Assembly (NCBI RefSeq): GCF_949987535.1
Contig: NC_080071.1
Location: forward strand, 22,591,032 to 22,655,031
From: Balaenoptera acutorostrata
Lineage: Eukaryota; Chordata; Mammalia; Artiodactyla; Balaenopteridae
DNA: 64,000 bases
Direction: 5' to 3'
Positions 47,524 to 58,834 of this stretch are shown piece by piece. Both the position numbers and the translations under genes were made by a program. Within the stretch, counting starts at the first letter, position 1. Each line of letters opens with the position of its first letter. The notes under the pieces were generated by a model that searched no databases, had not been told where the DNA came from, and saw only the letters and a list, made by a program, of their open reading frames with translations.

Positions 47524-48431
47524 TTTTTTTACATATTTATTGGAGTATAATTGCTTTACAATGGTGTGTTAGTTTCTGCTTTATAACACAGTGAATCAGT
47601 TATATATATACACATGTCCCCATATCTCTTCCCTCTTCCATCTCCCTCCCTCCCACCCTCCCTATCCCACCCCTCTAGGTGGTCACAAAGCACCAAGCTG
47701 ATCTCTCTGTGCTATGCGGCTGCTTCCCACTAGCTAGCTATTTTACGTTTGGTAGTGTATATATGTCCATGCCACTCTGTCACTTTGTCCCAGCTTACCC
47801 TTCCCCCTCCCCGTATCCTCAAGTCCATTCTCTAGTAGGTCTGCATCTTTATTCCCTTCTTACCCCTAGGTTCTTCATGACCATTTTCTTTTCTAGATTC
47901 CATATATATGTGTTAGCATACGGTATTTGTTTTTCTCTTTCTGACTTACTTCACTCTGTGTGACAGTCTCTAGGTCCATCCACCTCACTACAAATAACTC
48001 AGTTTCGTTCCTTTTTATGGCTGAGTAATATTCCATTGTATATATGTGCCACATCTTCTTTATCCATTCATCTGTCGATGGACACTTAGGTTGCTTCCAT
48101 GTCCTGGCTATTGGAAATAGAGCTGCAATGAATATTTTGGTACATGACTCTTTTTGAATTATGGTTTTCTCAGGGTATATGCCTAGTAGTGGGATCGCTG
48201 GGTCGTATGGTAGTTCTATTTTTAGTTTTTTAAGGAACCTCCATACTGTTCTCCATAGTGGCTGTATCAATTTACATTTCCACCAACAGTGCAAGAGGGT
48301 TCCCTTTTCTCCACACCCTCTCCAGCATTTATTGTTTGTAGATTTTTTGATGATGGCCATTCTGACCAGTGTGAGATGATATCTCACTGTAGTTTTGATT
48401 TGCATTTCTCTAATGATTAATGATGTTGAGC
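47524..48431 (-). mobile_element. Young 5'-truncated L1, antisense, with 22-bp duplication
   Basis: Reversed tail and 3' UTR (from 47524) and the reversed end of ORF2 (to 48431). The flanking 22-bp repeats at 47502-47523 and 48432-48453 are identical. The long perfect duplication and the open C-terminal frame mark it as the youngest-looking L1 in the window. Truncated at the same kind of point as the copy at 24475, within the last 550 bp of ORF2. Confidence 0.95.
47893..48431 (-). pseudogene. L1 ORF2 C-terminal remnant, frame still open
   Basis: The last part of ORF2p reads without a stop for about 180 codons. It includes the cysteine motif C-x3-C-x7-H-x4-C ('[18 protein letters not shown]'), then '[12 protein letters not shown]', and ends 'MLTHIYGI'. 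The C-terminal segment contributes to RNA binding in L1 ORF2p. The endonuclease and reverse-transcriptase domains are absent because the copy is truncated at its 5' end, so it cannot move itself. The apparent frame runs on into the flanking duplication for a few codons at its upstream end. No promoter for this fragment is visible. Confidence 0.88.
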
Positions 48432-48715
48432 AAGAATGCTTATCATACAATTTGATGAAGAACTTTGTCTTTTGGAAGCAGTGACTGGGCTTTAGGCTAG
48501 ACTAGAATTTCAGTCTTCCAGCTTAAGCATTCTCTGCTTGTCTTCCGTCCTAAAGCAAACAACATTATTAATGTTTAGGTTGCCCAGCAGCCCATAAGAA
48601 GCACCTGGGTCCACCATCCAGGTTCTGTAAGTAAACAGAAAAACCAAAAGGAGAACAAGCATCACTGCTATGTAGTTAAATTGCTTGATGTAGAGCAAAA
48701 GATGATATACATTTT

Positions 48716-48741
48716 AATAATTACAATCGAATGTAATTATT
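48716..48741. repeat. Inverted repeat, 10-bp arms, 6-base loop
   Basis: Arms 'aataattaca' (48716-48725) and 'tgtaattatt' (48732-48741) are perfect reverse complements. Each carries a TAATTA core of the homeodomain type. Confidence 0.9.
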
Positions 48742-48764
48742 GAACTACGAACATATGAAGTTAT

Positions 48765-48781
48765 GTATTACTATGTAATAC
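48765..48781. repeat. Inverted repeat, 7-bp arms, 3-base loop
   Basis: 'gtattac', then 'tat', then 'gtaatac'. It lies 23 bases after the larger inverted repeat. Confidence 0.9.
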
Positions 48782-50149
48782 TTGAGCTACAAGTGTATGT
48801 TGTTATATAGCTATCTTTGAGAAATAATAGGAGTCATCAGATGCAGAAATTTTCACCATCTCATGTTGGGAGAACGTGGAATAATACAGTCTCTCCTGCT
48901 TTCTGTCACTTATTAAGGCTCATCTTGTAAATGTGTGCTTCTTATTTTTGTGCCCTTAACCAAATGAAAATTTAGTGAAGTCTTCCTCTGTTACAAAAAT
49001 AGAGAATTTTAAAAATATATTGGCTTTTGCTGTTGACAAAAGGATGTGGAAATAAATGATAAAGATATACCCACTGACATCCATTAACACAGTGGGAGAT
49101 AAAATATGTGGGATTGCACCTTAAATTTTTATTAAATAATAAACCATATTTAAATAATAAACATTTATACACATTGTGGTGTTGAGCTATGACGAAATGA
49201 TTGTGATGCTTAGCTTGGGAATTTGGAGTAGATAACTCTGGTAGAATTTGGTAGAATTAAAAACACAGTATCTCAAAACCAGAATTACGTTGGACTGATA
49301 TTATGAAATCCCATTGATGATGCACTGAAGAACATGACTCCTGTAACATGGGGATTGTCAATATACACAGAAAAGGAGGCTGAATATTAAAGAAGGAAAG
49401 CTCTTTTCCTGGGGGAAGCAAAAAACAAAAAAAACAAAAACGAAAACAACGCTAGAAGTCTATTAAAATCTATAATCTGGGATTGATGGCTCCAAACTGC
49501 AAATGATAAGAATAGAAAGAATAAGTAGCAGACATTAAAGAAGGGCCACTAAAATACAGAGGTCTAGCTTTCTAGAAGATTCCTTCACCAAAGCAGAGAT
49601 CAGTTCCTAGGACACAGAAGCAACCATTAGCAAGCTGTGGAGTCTTTTCTTAATTTAACAAGGGTCTGGTAGACACATGAGAAGTACTTTCTTGAGGGAC
49701 TCCTCTGTGATGTTTCTTGATGGTTAAGTACCATCTCCCTGGGGCTGAGTCCCAAGGCAGGAGAGGAATCGAGCAGAGCCAGGGCTGGGAGGATGAGCTT
49801 CGGCATAGAAGAGAGTGCTCCTAAAGCCATCTTGTTCAAGCTAGTTCTTGATATCTCTGAGAAGGGTAACTCTATTGTCTTGTTAACATCAATTAATATC
49901 AGTTGACAGGAAAGAAATGGTGGGCCTGTGACTTACTGACTTCATGACACACTATTATAAAAACATGTCAGCCAGAAGTATATTTCTTACCTGCAATTAT
50001 CATAACACCCAGCAGCCCCTGACTGAGTGGAATTTTTAGTAGGGACTCCAGCTCTCTCGCCAAGCATTTTCAATATTTGCTAGCAGTGTGTGGATTTGTG
50101 ATTTGTAATAGTACCTGCTTTCTAGACTCTTGCTTCATCTTCCAGCTTC

Positions 50150-50680
50150 TGTGCTACTCACCCAACACTAGATGGAGGGTCCTGGTGCCCAGCTCACTAA
50201 GTTTCTCTCTAGTTCAACTCCTAAAATGATCTTGGGTAAACACAGCAGGTGCCGTCAATGCCACAACTCTATGCACTGGCACTCACTGCTCTCATATCCA
50301 CTGGTAATGCTGACGACAGGCTCCTGTGACTCTAGTCTAGCGCCAGAAGTTCCAGGAAGTTACTGCTGCCAGGAACTGCACTCAGTCAATGACAAAAGGG
50401 AAAGAAGTACCCCAGCTTTCTAACCACTAGAGGGAGTGTGGATCACTGTGACAGGTTCTCTGTGCTCTCTCCTAGAATCACCCAAAAGGATTGAGCCCCA
50501 GTTGCCCATAGCAGTAACCTGCTGAATAATGCACTCTAATATTGGCTTCTTTCCTTTTCCTCTGTTTCTCCCATTCTCCTACCATTGCTTCCAGGGATTA
50601 CCTCCCAAATAAACTTCTTGCACTCAAATCCTTATCTTAGGATCTACTTCAAGGGGAACCCAACCGAAGAGAGTAATTAC
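50150..50680 (+). mobile_element. Probable solo LTR, sense, family uncertain
   Basis: The 3' part 'gcttccagggattacctccc', 'aaataaacttcttgcactc', 'aaatccttatcttaggatct' and 'ggggaacccaaccgaagag' matches the polyadenylation region (AATAAA) and end of a widespread mammalian LTR. The 5' part is diverged. No viral-type coding sequence is present. Confidence 0.45.
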
Positions 50681-51099
50681 AAAGTCCACGTGGACAACTT
50701 CTCTAAGACCCGTGGCTCATATGAGAGCTCTTGTAGACTAGTTACTTTGGTCTTCAAGGTCAAGGACTAGTTCTTATCCTCTGGAACTACTCCAAATTTG
50801 AAATCTTAAACTTCAGAATTCCACAGTTGAACAAACCTGCAGAACCACTTCTCCTCCACTTAACCATCCCAAACTTATTCTTTGAACTTATCAACATCTG
50901 CAGCCCTGAGTCTCCCCCATATTTGATGTCACTTTCCCCATATCCATACCCACTGCTGGTCAGTTTAATTATTCTCACCTGCATTCGCTCTGTTCTTTTA
51001 ACCCCTCAATCACCTTCTACTCTGATCTTGAAAATCGTCAAATGTAGATTAACTGGACCATATTCTTTAGATTCAACTTCCTATTGCCAGTCGTGCCCA

Positions 51100-51490
51100 C
51101 ATGCTCAATATATTCCAGCTACATACACCTTCTCATTATTCACTGAAAATGCTGTGTTTTTTTATACCACTGAATTCATGTTTCTGGTGTGTTCTTCTGG
51201 TCTTTGGAACTTTTGTCTTCTCCTGCTTAAAGGTCACCCCCTCAGTGGTGCCTCCCCTGACACTCTCAGGCAGAATTAATTGCGATCTGTTGTGGGTTTC
51301 ATACCATTTTATATATGACCATTAGAACAGCCATCACATGGAATTGTAATTATTTCCATGCCTACCTTCTCAACCAGAGTAAGAACTTGAGGACAAGGAT
51401 AGTCTTTAATCATCAGTATCCTGAGCTCCTAAGTCTAGATTGGCTGGAAGACAGCAGGTAGTAATTTAATGTGGGATGAATAAATAAAAG
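51100..51490 (+). mobile_element. L2 3' region, sense
   Basis: 'cttaaaggtcaccccctcag', 'tggtgcctcccctgacactc', 'agtaagaacttgaggacaag' and 'gatgaataaataaaag' follow the L2 3' end. The open frame at 50827-51279 overlaps it and is not supported as a gene. L2 may extend further left, to about 50820. Confidence 0.65.
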
Positions 51491-53299
51491 TTACTCATTA
51501 AAGTCACAACCCTTTTTTTCCCCCAACACTCCATCTGATTTCCACAGAAAACAAATTTGTTGTCTGTTATTTCTATAAGGCCTAGTTTTTGCAAAGTCCT
51601 TAGTTACAGCTTATCTTAGTAGATTGTTGGTATGTGTCATCTCCAATTCTGACATGATATGCCCACTGGTTTCTTCTGCCCATACGTCTTCAACTTCGGC
51701 TAGGTGTTTTCAATTACTGGCTCAGCCCAGACTGATAGTAATCGGATTGATTTCTGCCACCAGTGAAACCATAAAACAGCTTTGGGTCTAATTTGATCTG
51801 CTGTCTCCCAGGCATAGTCCTTCCTCCAGACTTCTGTTTCGGTGAATAGTAGATGTCCTTATGGTTTAAGTCACTGTTAGTTTGGCTTTTAATTAATTAT
51901 AGCTAAAATAAATCCTAGACGATGAACGTATGAAATAATAATTTTAAGTTGTATTAAGGGAAGGTACATATTATTTAGAGAAGGAGACAAGAAAGAGAGG
52001 TAGAGGAAGGAAGTACTAGAGTGAGAAGTGAGGAGTGAGGGAGAATTAACCTATGGAGGCTTAAGGTCCTTGACAAGCCTTAAACATTAACTAAGACAGA
52101 GGCATGATTTGGTAAAAAAGGAGAACCGAGCATTCTTGAATGGGCATGTTAGAGACAGGAAAGATTAAGGGAACTCATTTTCCCATAGAAAACAACAAAC
52201 TATATAAAAGGAAACATTTGGAACACAAGCGTACATGAGTTAGCAGAACTCATTATTTCTGACTTATGTAAGGCAGTATTTATCTGAATAGTAGAACATT
52301 ATTTTGGCATAATGGAGGGACGAATGTACTAGACACCATGGTACTGGAGAACAGTTCCAAAGCTGCATGGGCAGTGACTCAGGAACACCCTGGCATCACC
52401 AAGATCATGTGTATAAGCATGTGTACAGCAGATCTATTCTGTCTTGGTTATACCATCAAATAATAGTATGACTTAGAGCTAGACACTTAATACTGCTCAA
52501 TTTCTTCATTTTTGGAAAATGAGAATGAATCTGATGATTCAGGGTCCTTTCAACTACATCATGGCTTAATGGTCCCAAAGTTGAAAGATGTTTTTTCCTA
52601 CAAGTTCTATCTTAATGACCTTATATTTTCTAAATCTTTGTTTAAATTATGATAAAATTCTTAAACATTACAAAATAAAAGTGTAAGAGTAAGGCATTGG
52701 AGAAGGTTATCAAGAAAAATTATGTTTCATTTTCAGTAAATTTTCTGAACAAAATTACTTCTGACAGATGATTTTCTACTTTTACTACTTTTACTGTTCA
52801 TTGCTTTTAGCCCATTAGATGTGTGATTAATGCTCTGAGTTGTATTTCAAGCACTAAGTTTTGTCAATACTAAATAAATAATGACAGTATTTCCTGTCTG
52901 CTTCTGGCTCATGGGCCATGATCATAAAATTTTTTAATTTTCAGAAGAGTGAAAACATTTCCCTTTCTCAACCAGCAGACAGTTTCAAGGATAACATGTG
53001 CAATATACAGTACACGCCAATTAGAATAATAGCTTTTTTATAGTAGGGAAAAAAATGGTGGCCTATGATGCCCTGGACAGGTTCTGGTTCCCACGGAAAC
53101 CAATGTTCACAGATTCTGACAGCTCATGACTACCTGACTATCTTGGATAAAACAGCTGCACACAACATCTCAGTTTACACCCTCAAATGGAAAATGACCC
53201 AAAACTCACACCTAAAAGTCCACGCGGCAACTTGACAGATGTTGGCAATGGTCTTGGACACACTATTTCAAATAAGACTTAGAACCACCCATGAGCATT
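51491..53299. other. Unassigned stretch, no gene seen
   Basis: No recognisable repeat family and no reading frame over 60 codons. Looks unique. Confidence 0.5.
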
Positions 53300-53312
53300 A
53301 GAAGAAAATCTT

Positions 53313-53713
53313 TTTTTTTTTAGTTTGTTTTTTATACTTTTTATTAATTAATTTTTAACATCTTTATTGGAGTATAATTGCTTTACATTGTTGTGTTACT
53401 TTCTGCTGTATAACAAAGTGAATCAGCTATACGTATACATGTATCCCCATATCCCCTCCCTCTCATGTCTCCCTCCAACCCTCCCTATCCCACCCCTCTA
53501 GGTGGTCACAAAGCACCGAGCTGATCTCCCTGTGCTATGCGGCTGCTTCCCACTAGCTATCTATTTTACATTTGGTAGTGTATATATGTCAATGCCACTC
53601 TCTCACTTCGTCCCAGCTTACCCTTCCCCCTCCCCGTGTCCTCAAATCCATTCTCTACGTCTGTGTCTTTATTCCTGCCCTGACCCTAGGTTCTTCAGAA
53701 CCATATATTTTTT
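53313..53713 (-). other. L1 3' UTR and tail
   Basis: It contains the reversed AATAAA ('catctttattggagtataa') near 53360 and a polypurine-type stretch (reversed 'ccctccctatcccacccctc' near 53480). This is the segment shared most clearly with the copies at 25025-25429 and 47524-47892. Confidence 0.9.
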
Positions 53714-56700
53714 TTACATTCCATATATAAACCGTGTTAACATATGGTATGTGTTTTTCTCTTTCTGACTTACTTCACTCTGTATGACAGACTCTAGGTC
53801 CATCCACCTCACTACAAATAACTCAATTTCATTTCTTTTTATGGCTGAGTAATATTCCATTGTATATATGTGCCACATCTTCTTTATCCATTCATCTGTC
53901 GATGGACACTTAGGTTGCTTCCATGTCCTGGGTATTGGAAGTAGAGCTGCAGTGAACATTGTGGTACATGACTCTTTTTCAGTTATGGTTTTCTCAGGGT
54001 ATACACCCAGTAGTGGGATTTCTGGGTCGTATGGTAGTTCTATTTTTAGTTTTTTAAGGAACCTCCATACTGTTCTCCATAGTGGCTGTATTGATTTACA
54101 TTTCCACCAACAGTGCAAGAGGGTTCCCTTTTCTCCACACCCTCTCCAGCATTTATTGTTTGTAGATTTTTTGATGATGGCCATTCTGACTGGTGTGAGG
54201 TGATACCTCATTGTAGTTTTGATTTGCATTTCTCTAATGATTAGTGATGTTGAGCATCCTTTCATGTGTTTGTTGGCAATCTGTATATCTCTTTGGAGAA
54301 ACGTTTATTTAGGTCTGATGCCCATTTTTGGATCGGGTTGTTTTTTTTTTTTGATATTGAGCTACATGAGCAGCTTGTATATTTTGGAGATTAATCCTTT
54401 GTCAGTTGTTTCATTTGCAAATACTTTCTCCCACTCTGAGGGTTGTCTTTTCGTCTTGTTTATGGTTTCCTTTGTTGTGCAAAAGCTTTTAAGTTTCATA
54501 TGGTCACATTTGTTTATTTTTGTTTTTATTTCCATTCCTCTAGGAGGTGGATCAAAAAGGATCTTGTAATTTATGTCATAGAGTGTTCTTCCTATGTTTT
54601 CCTCTAAGAGTTTTATAGTGTCTGGCCTTACATTTAGGTCTTTAATCCATTTTGCATTTATTTTTGTGTGTGGTGTTAGGAAGTGTTCTAATTTCATTCT
54701 TTTACATGTAGCTGTCCAGTTTTCCCAGCACCACTTATTGAAGAGGCTGTCTTTTCTCCATTGTATATCCTTGTGTCCTTTATCAAAGATAAGGTGCCCA
54801 TATGTGCGTGGATTTATCTCTGGACTTTCTATCCTGTTCCATTGATCTGTATTTCTGTTTTTGTGCCAGTACCATACTGTGTTGATTACTGTAGCTTTGT
54901 AGTATAGTCTGAAGTCAGGGAGTCTGATTCCTCCAGTTCCGTTTTTCTTTCTCAAAATTGCTTTGGCTATTCGGGGTCTTTTGTGTTTCCATACAAATTA
55001 TGAAATTTTTTGTTCCAGTTCTGTGAAAACTGCCATTGGTAATTTGATAGGGATTGCATTGAGTCAGTACATTGCTTTGGGTAGTATAGTCATTTTCACA
55101 ATGTTGTTTCTTCCAATCCAAGAACATGGTATATCTCTCCATCTGTTTGTATCATCTTTAATTTCTTTCATCAGGGTCTTATAGTTTTCTGCATACAGGT
55201 CTTTTGTCTCCTTAGGTAGGTCTATTCCTAGGTATTTTATTCTTTCTGTTGCAATGGTAAATGGGAGTGTTTCCTTAAGTTCTCTTTCAGATTTTTCATC
55301 ATTGGTATATAGGAATGCAAGTGATTTCTATGCATTAATTTTGTATCCTGCTACTTTACCAAATTCATTGATTAGCTCTAGTAGTTTTCTGGTAACCTCA
55401 CTAGGATTCTTTATGTATAGTATCATGTCATCAGCAAACAGTGATGGTTTTACTTCTTCTTTTCCAATTTGGATTCCTTTTATTTCTTTTTCTTCCCTAA
55501 CTGCTGTGGCTAAAACTCCCAAAACTATGTTGAATAATAGTGGTGAGAGTATTGTCTCTCACACTGAGTATTGTCGCAACCTTGTCTTGTTCTTGATCTT
55601 AGTAGAAATGGTTTCAGTTTTTCACCATTGGGAATGATGTCGGCTGTGGGTTTGTCATACATGGCCTTTAGTATGTTGAGGTAAGTTCCCTGTATGCCTA
55701 CTTTCCGGAGGAATTTTATCATAAAAGGGTGTTGAATTTTTTTTTATTTATTTATTTTTTTAAAAAATTTTTTATTTATTTATTTATTTATTTATGGCTG
55801 TGTTGGGTCCTCGTTTCTGTGAGAGGGCTTTCTCTAGTTGCGGCAAGTGGGGGCCACTCTTCATCGCGGTGCGCGGGCCTCTCATTATCGCGGCCTCTCT
55901 TGTTGCGGAGCACAGGCTCCAGACGCGCAGGCTCAGTAATTGTGGCTCACGGGCCTAGTTGCTCCGCGGCATGTGGGATCTTCCCAGACCAGGGCTTGAA
56001 CCCGTGTCCCCTGCATTGGCAGGCAGATTCTCAACCACTGCGCCACGAGGGAAGCCCCAAGGGTGTTGAATTTTGTCGAAAGCTTTTTCTGCATCTATTT
56101 AGATGATCATATGGTTTTTCTCCTTCAGTTTGTTAATATGGTGTATCACATTGATTGATTTGCATATATTGAAGAATCCTTGAATCCCTGGGATAAACCT
56201 CACTTGATCATAGTGTATGATCCTTTTAATGTGCTCTTGGATTCTGTTTACTAGTATTTGGTTGAGGATTTTAGCATCTATGTTCATCAGTGATATTGGC
56301 CCATAGTTTTCTTTCTTTGTGACATCTTTGTCTGGTTTTTGTATCAGGGTGATGTTGGCCTCATAGAATGAGTTTGGGAGTATTCCTCCCTCTGCTATAT
56401 TTTGGAAGAGTTTGAGAAGGATAGGTGTTAGCTCTTCTCTAAATGTTTGATAGAATTCGCCTGTGAAGCCGTCTGGTCCTGTGCCTTTTTTGTTGGAAGA
56501 TTTTTAATCACCGTCTCAATTTTAGTGCTTGTGATTGGTCTGTTTATATTTTCTATTTCTTCCTAGTTCAGTCTCGGAAGGTTGTGTTTTTCTAAGAATT
56601 TGTCCATTTCTTCCAGGTTGTCCATTTTATTGCCATATAGTTGCTTGTAGTAATCTCCCCTGATCCTTTGTATTTCTGCAGGGTCAGTTTTTACTTCTCT

Positions 56701-57885
56701 TTTTCATTTCTAATTCTATTGATTTGAGTCTTCTCCCTTTTTTTCTTCACGGGTGTGACTAATGGTTTATCAATTTTTTTTTAACTTCTCAAAGAACCAG
56801 CTTTTAGTTTTATTTATCTTGGCTATTGTTTCCTTCATTTCTTTTTCATTTATTTCTGATCTGATCTTTATGATTTCTTTCCTTCTGCTAACTTTGGGGA
56901 TTTTTTGCTCTTCTTTCTCTAACTGCTTGAGGTTAAGGTTAGGTTGTTTGTTTGAGATGTTTCTTGTTTCTTGAGGTAGGATTGTATTGCTGTAAACTTC
57001 CCTCTTAGAACTGCTTTTGCTGCATCCCATATTTTGGGTCGTCGTGTTTTCACTGTCATTTGTTGCTAGGTATGTTTTGATTTCCTCTTTGATTTCTTCA
57101 GTGATCTCTTGGTTATTTAGTAGCGTATTGTTTAGCTTCCGTGTGTTTGTATTCTTTACAGTTTTTTTTCCTGTAATTGTTATCTAGTCTCCTAGTGTTA
57201 TGATTGCAAAAGATACTTGATACAATTTCAATTTTCCTAAATTTACCGAGGCTTGATTTGTGACCCAAGATATGATCTATCCTGGTGAATGTTCCATGAG
57301 CACTTGAGAAGAAAGTGTATTCTGGTTTTTTTGATGGAATGTCCTATAAATATCAATTAAATCCAGGTTGCTTAATGTGTCATTTAAAGCTTGTGTTTCC
57401 TTATTTATTTTCATTTTGGTTGATATATCCATTGGTGGAAGTGCAGTGTTAATGTCCCCTACTGTGATTGTGTTACTGTCGATTTCCCCTTTTATGGCTG
57501 TTAGCATTTGCCTTATGTATTGAGGTGCTTCTATGTTGGGTGCATAAATATTTATAATTGTTATGTCTTCTTCTTGGATTGATCCCTTGATCATTATGTA
57601 GTGTCCCTCTTTGTCCCTTGTAATGGTCTTCATTTTAAAGTCTATTTTGTCTGATATGAGAATTGCTACTCCAGCTTTCTTTTGATTTCCATTTGCATGG
57701 AATATCTTTTTCCATCCCCTCACTTTCAGTCTGTATGTGTCCCTAGGTCTGAAGTGGGTCTCTTGTAGACAGCATATATATGGGTCTTGTTTTTGTATCC
57801 ATTCAGCCAGTCTATGTCTTTTGGTGGGAATATTTAATCCATTTACATTTAAGGTGATTATTGATATATATGTTCCTATTACCAT
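53714..57885 (-). pseudogene. L1 ORF2 (endonuclease / reverse transcriptase), broken
   Basis: Without the SINE and its duplicated site (334 bp) the region is about 3.84 kb, close to the 1,275-1,280 codons usual for ORF2p. Domains in order: endonuclease from the start at 57885 (visible 'LNVNGLN', 'CLQETH' with the catalytic Glu, 'VGDINTALPPMD'); a linker (56770-57030); reverse transcriptase (about 56290-55330, with '[18 protein letters not shown]' and the catalytic 'FADDMILYI'); the thumb and later part (54362-54955); and the C-terminal cysteine motif '[18 protein letters not shown]' (53714-54265). Damage: a frameshift near 57320, a Ser-to-stop change (TCA to TAA) at about 56109, the SINE at 55741-56058, a frameshift after 'RTRQGC', and others. 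In life the protein nicks DNA and copies L1 RNA at the nick. This copy cannot. Confidence 0.93.
55741..56058 (-). mobile_element. CHR SINE, antisense, nested in L1 ORF2
   Basis: Reversed A-rich tail at 55741-55795 and reversed 5' end at 56058 ('ccacgagggaagcccc'). The 16-bp duplication 'aagggtgttgaatttt' is identical at 55725-55740 and 56059-56074. It splits the reverse-transcriptase domain just after the motif-A Asp ('DAEKAFD' region). It is one of the shorter-bodied copies, with few internal units. It is in the same orientation as the L1 and so antisense to the window. Confidence 0.96.
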
Positions 57886-57943
57886 TTTCTTAATTCTTTT
57901 GGGTTTGTTATTGTAGGTCTTTTCCTCCTCTTGTGTTTCCTGC

Positions 57944-58834
57944 CTAGAGAAGTTCCTTTAGCATTTGTTGTAAAGCTGGTTTGGTGGTGATGAATTATCT
58001 TAGCCTTTGCTTGTCTGTAAGGGTTTAATTTCTGCGTCGAATCTGAATGAGATCCTTGTTGGGTGGAGTAATCTTGGTTGTAGATTCTTCCCTTTCATCA
58101 CTTTAAATATGTCCTGCCACTCCCTTCTGGCTTGCAGAGTTTCTGCTGAAAGATCAGCTGTTAACCTTATGGGGATTCTCTTGTATGTTACTTGTTGCTT
58201 TTCCCTTGTTGCTTTTAATATTTTTTCTTTGTATTTAATTTTTGATAGTTTGATTAATATGTTTCTTGGCATGTTTCTCCTTGGATATATCCTGTATGGG
58301 ATTCTGTGCTTCTTGGACTTGATTGACTATTTCCTTTCCCATATTCAGGAAGTTTTCAACTATAATCTCTTCAAATATTTTCTCAGTCCCTTTCTTTTTC
58401 TCTTCTTCTTCTGGGACCCCTATAATTCAAATGTTGATATGTTTAGTGTTGTCCCAGAGGTCTATGAGACTGTCCTCAGTTCTTTTCATTCCTTCTCCTT
58501 TCTTCTGCTCTGCGATAGTTATTTCCACTATTTTATCTTCCAGGTCACTTATCCATTCTTCTGCCTCAGTTATTCTGCTATTCATTCCTTCTAGAGAATT
58601 TTTAATTTCCGTTATTGTGTTGTTCATCACTGTTTGCTTGCTCTTTAATTCTTCTACGTCCTTGTTAAACATTTCTTGTATTTCCTCCATTCTATTTCCA
58701 AGATTTTGGATCATCTTTACTATCATTACTCTGAATTCTTTTTCAGGTAGACTGCCTATTTCCTCTTCTTTTTTTTGGTCTGGTGGGTTTTTACCTTGCT
58801 CCTTCATCTGCTGCGTATTTCTCTGTCTTCTCAT
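57944..58834 (-). pseudogene. L1 ORF1 (RNA-binding chaperone), broken
   Basis: ORF1p forms trimers that coat L1 RNA. The start at 58834 opens a frame with Lys/Glu-rich sequence and heptads typical of the coiled coil ('EIQEMFNKDVEELKSKQTV', 'ITEAEEWISDLEDKIVEI'). It continues to 'WDNTKHINI', where a stop (TGA at about 58424-58426) replaces a probable Arg codon; a CGA-to-TGA change from CpG decay would explain it. The C-terminal domain is seen in another frame at 58000-58272 ('QARREWQDIFKVMKGKNLQP', 'LHPTRISFRFDAEIK'). A later frameshift leads to the original stop at about 57944. Total about 297 codons, somewhat short of other mammalian ORF1p (about 340-360), so an internal deletion or a lost upstream start is possible. 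Confidence 0.88.

Larger units (their letters stand above)
48454..50140. other. Unassigned stretch with two small inverted repeats
   Basis: No recognisable gene. The AT-rich block 48700-48800 holds two inverted repeats listed separately. A short A-rich run with 'aaaaaacaaaaac' lies near 49423-49445. Confidence 0.45.

Noticed and set aside
50827..51279. 150-codon plus-strand frame
   Set aside because: It overlaps an L2 3' region and has no recognisable domain. L2 non-coding sequence often stays open by chance.
54219..55637. Several plus-strand frames of 73-127 codons
   Set aside because: All are antisense to L1 ORF2.
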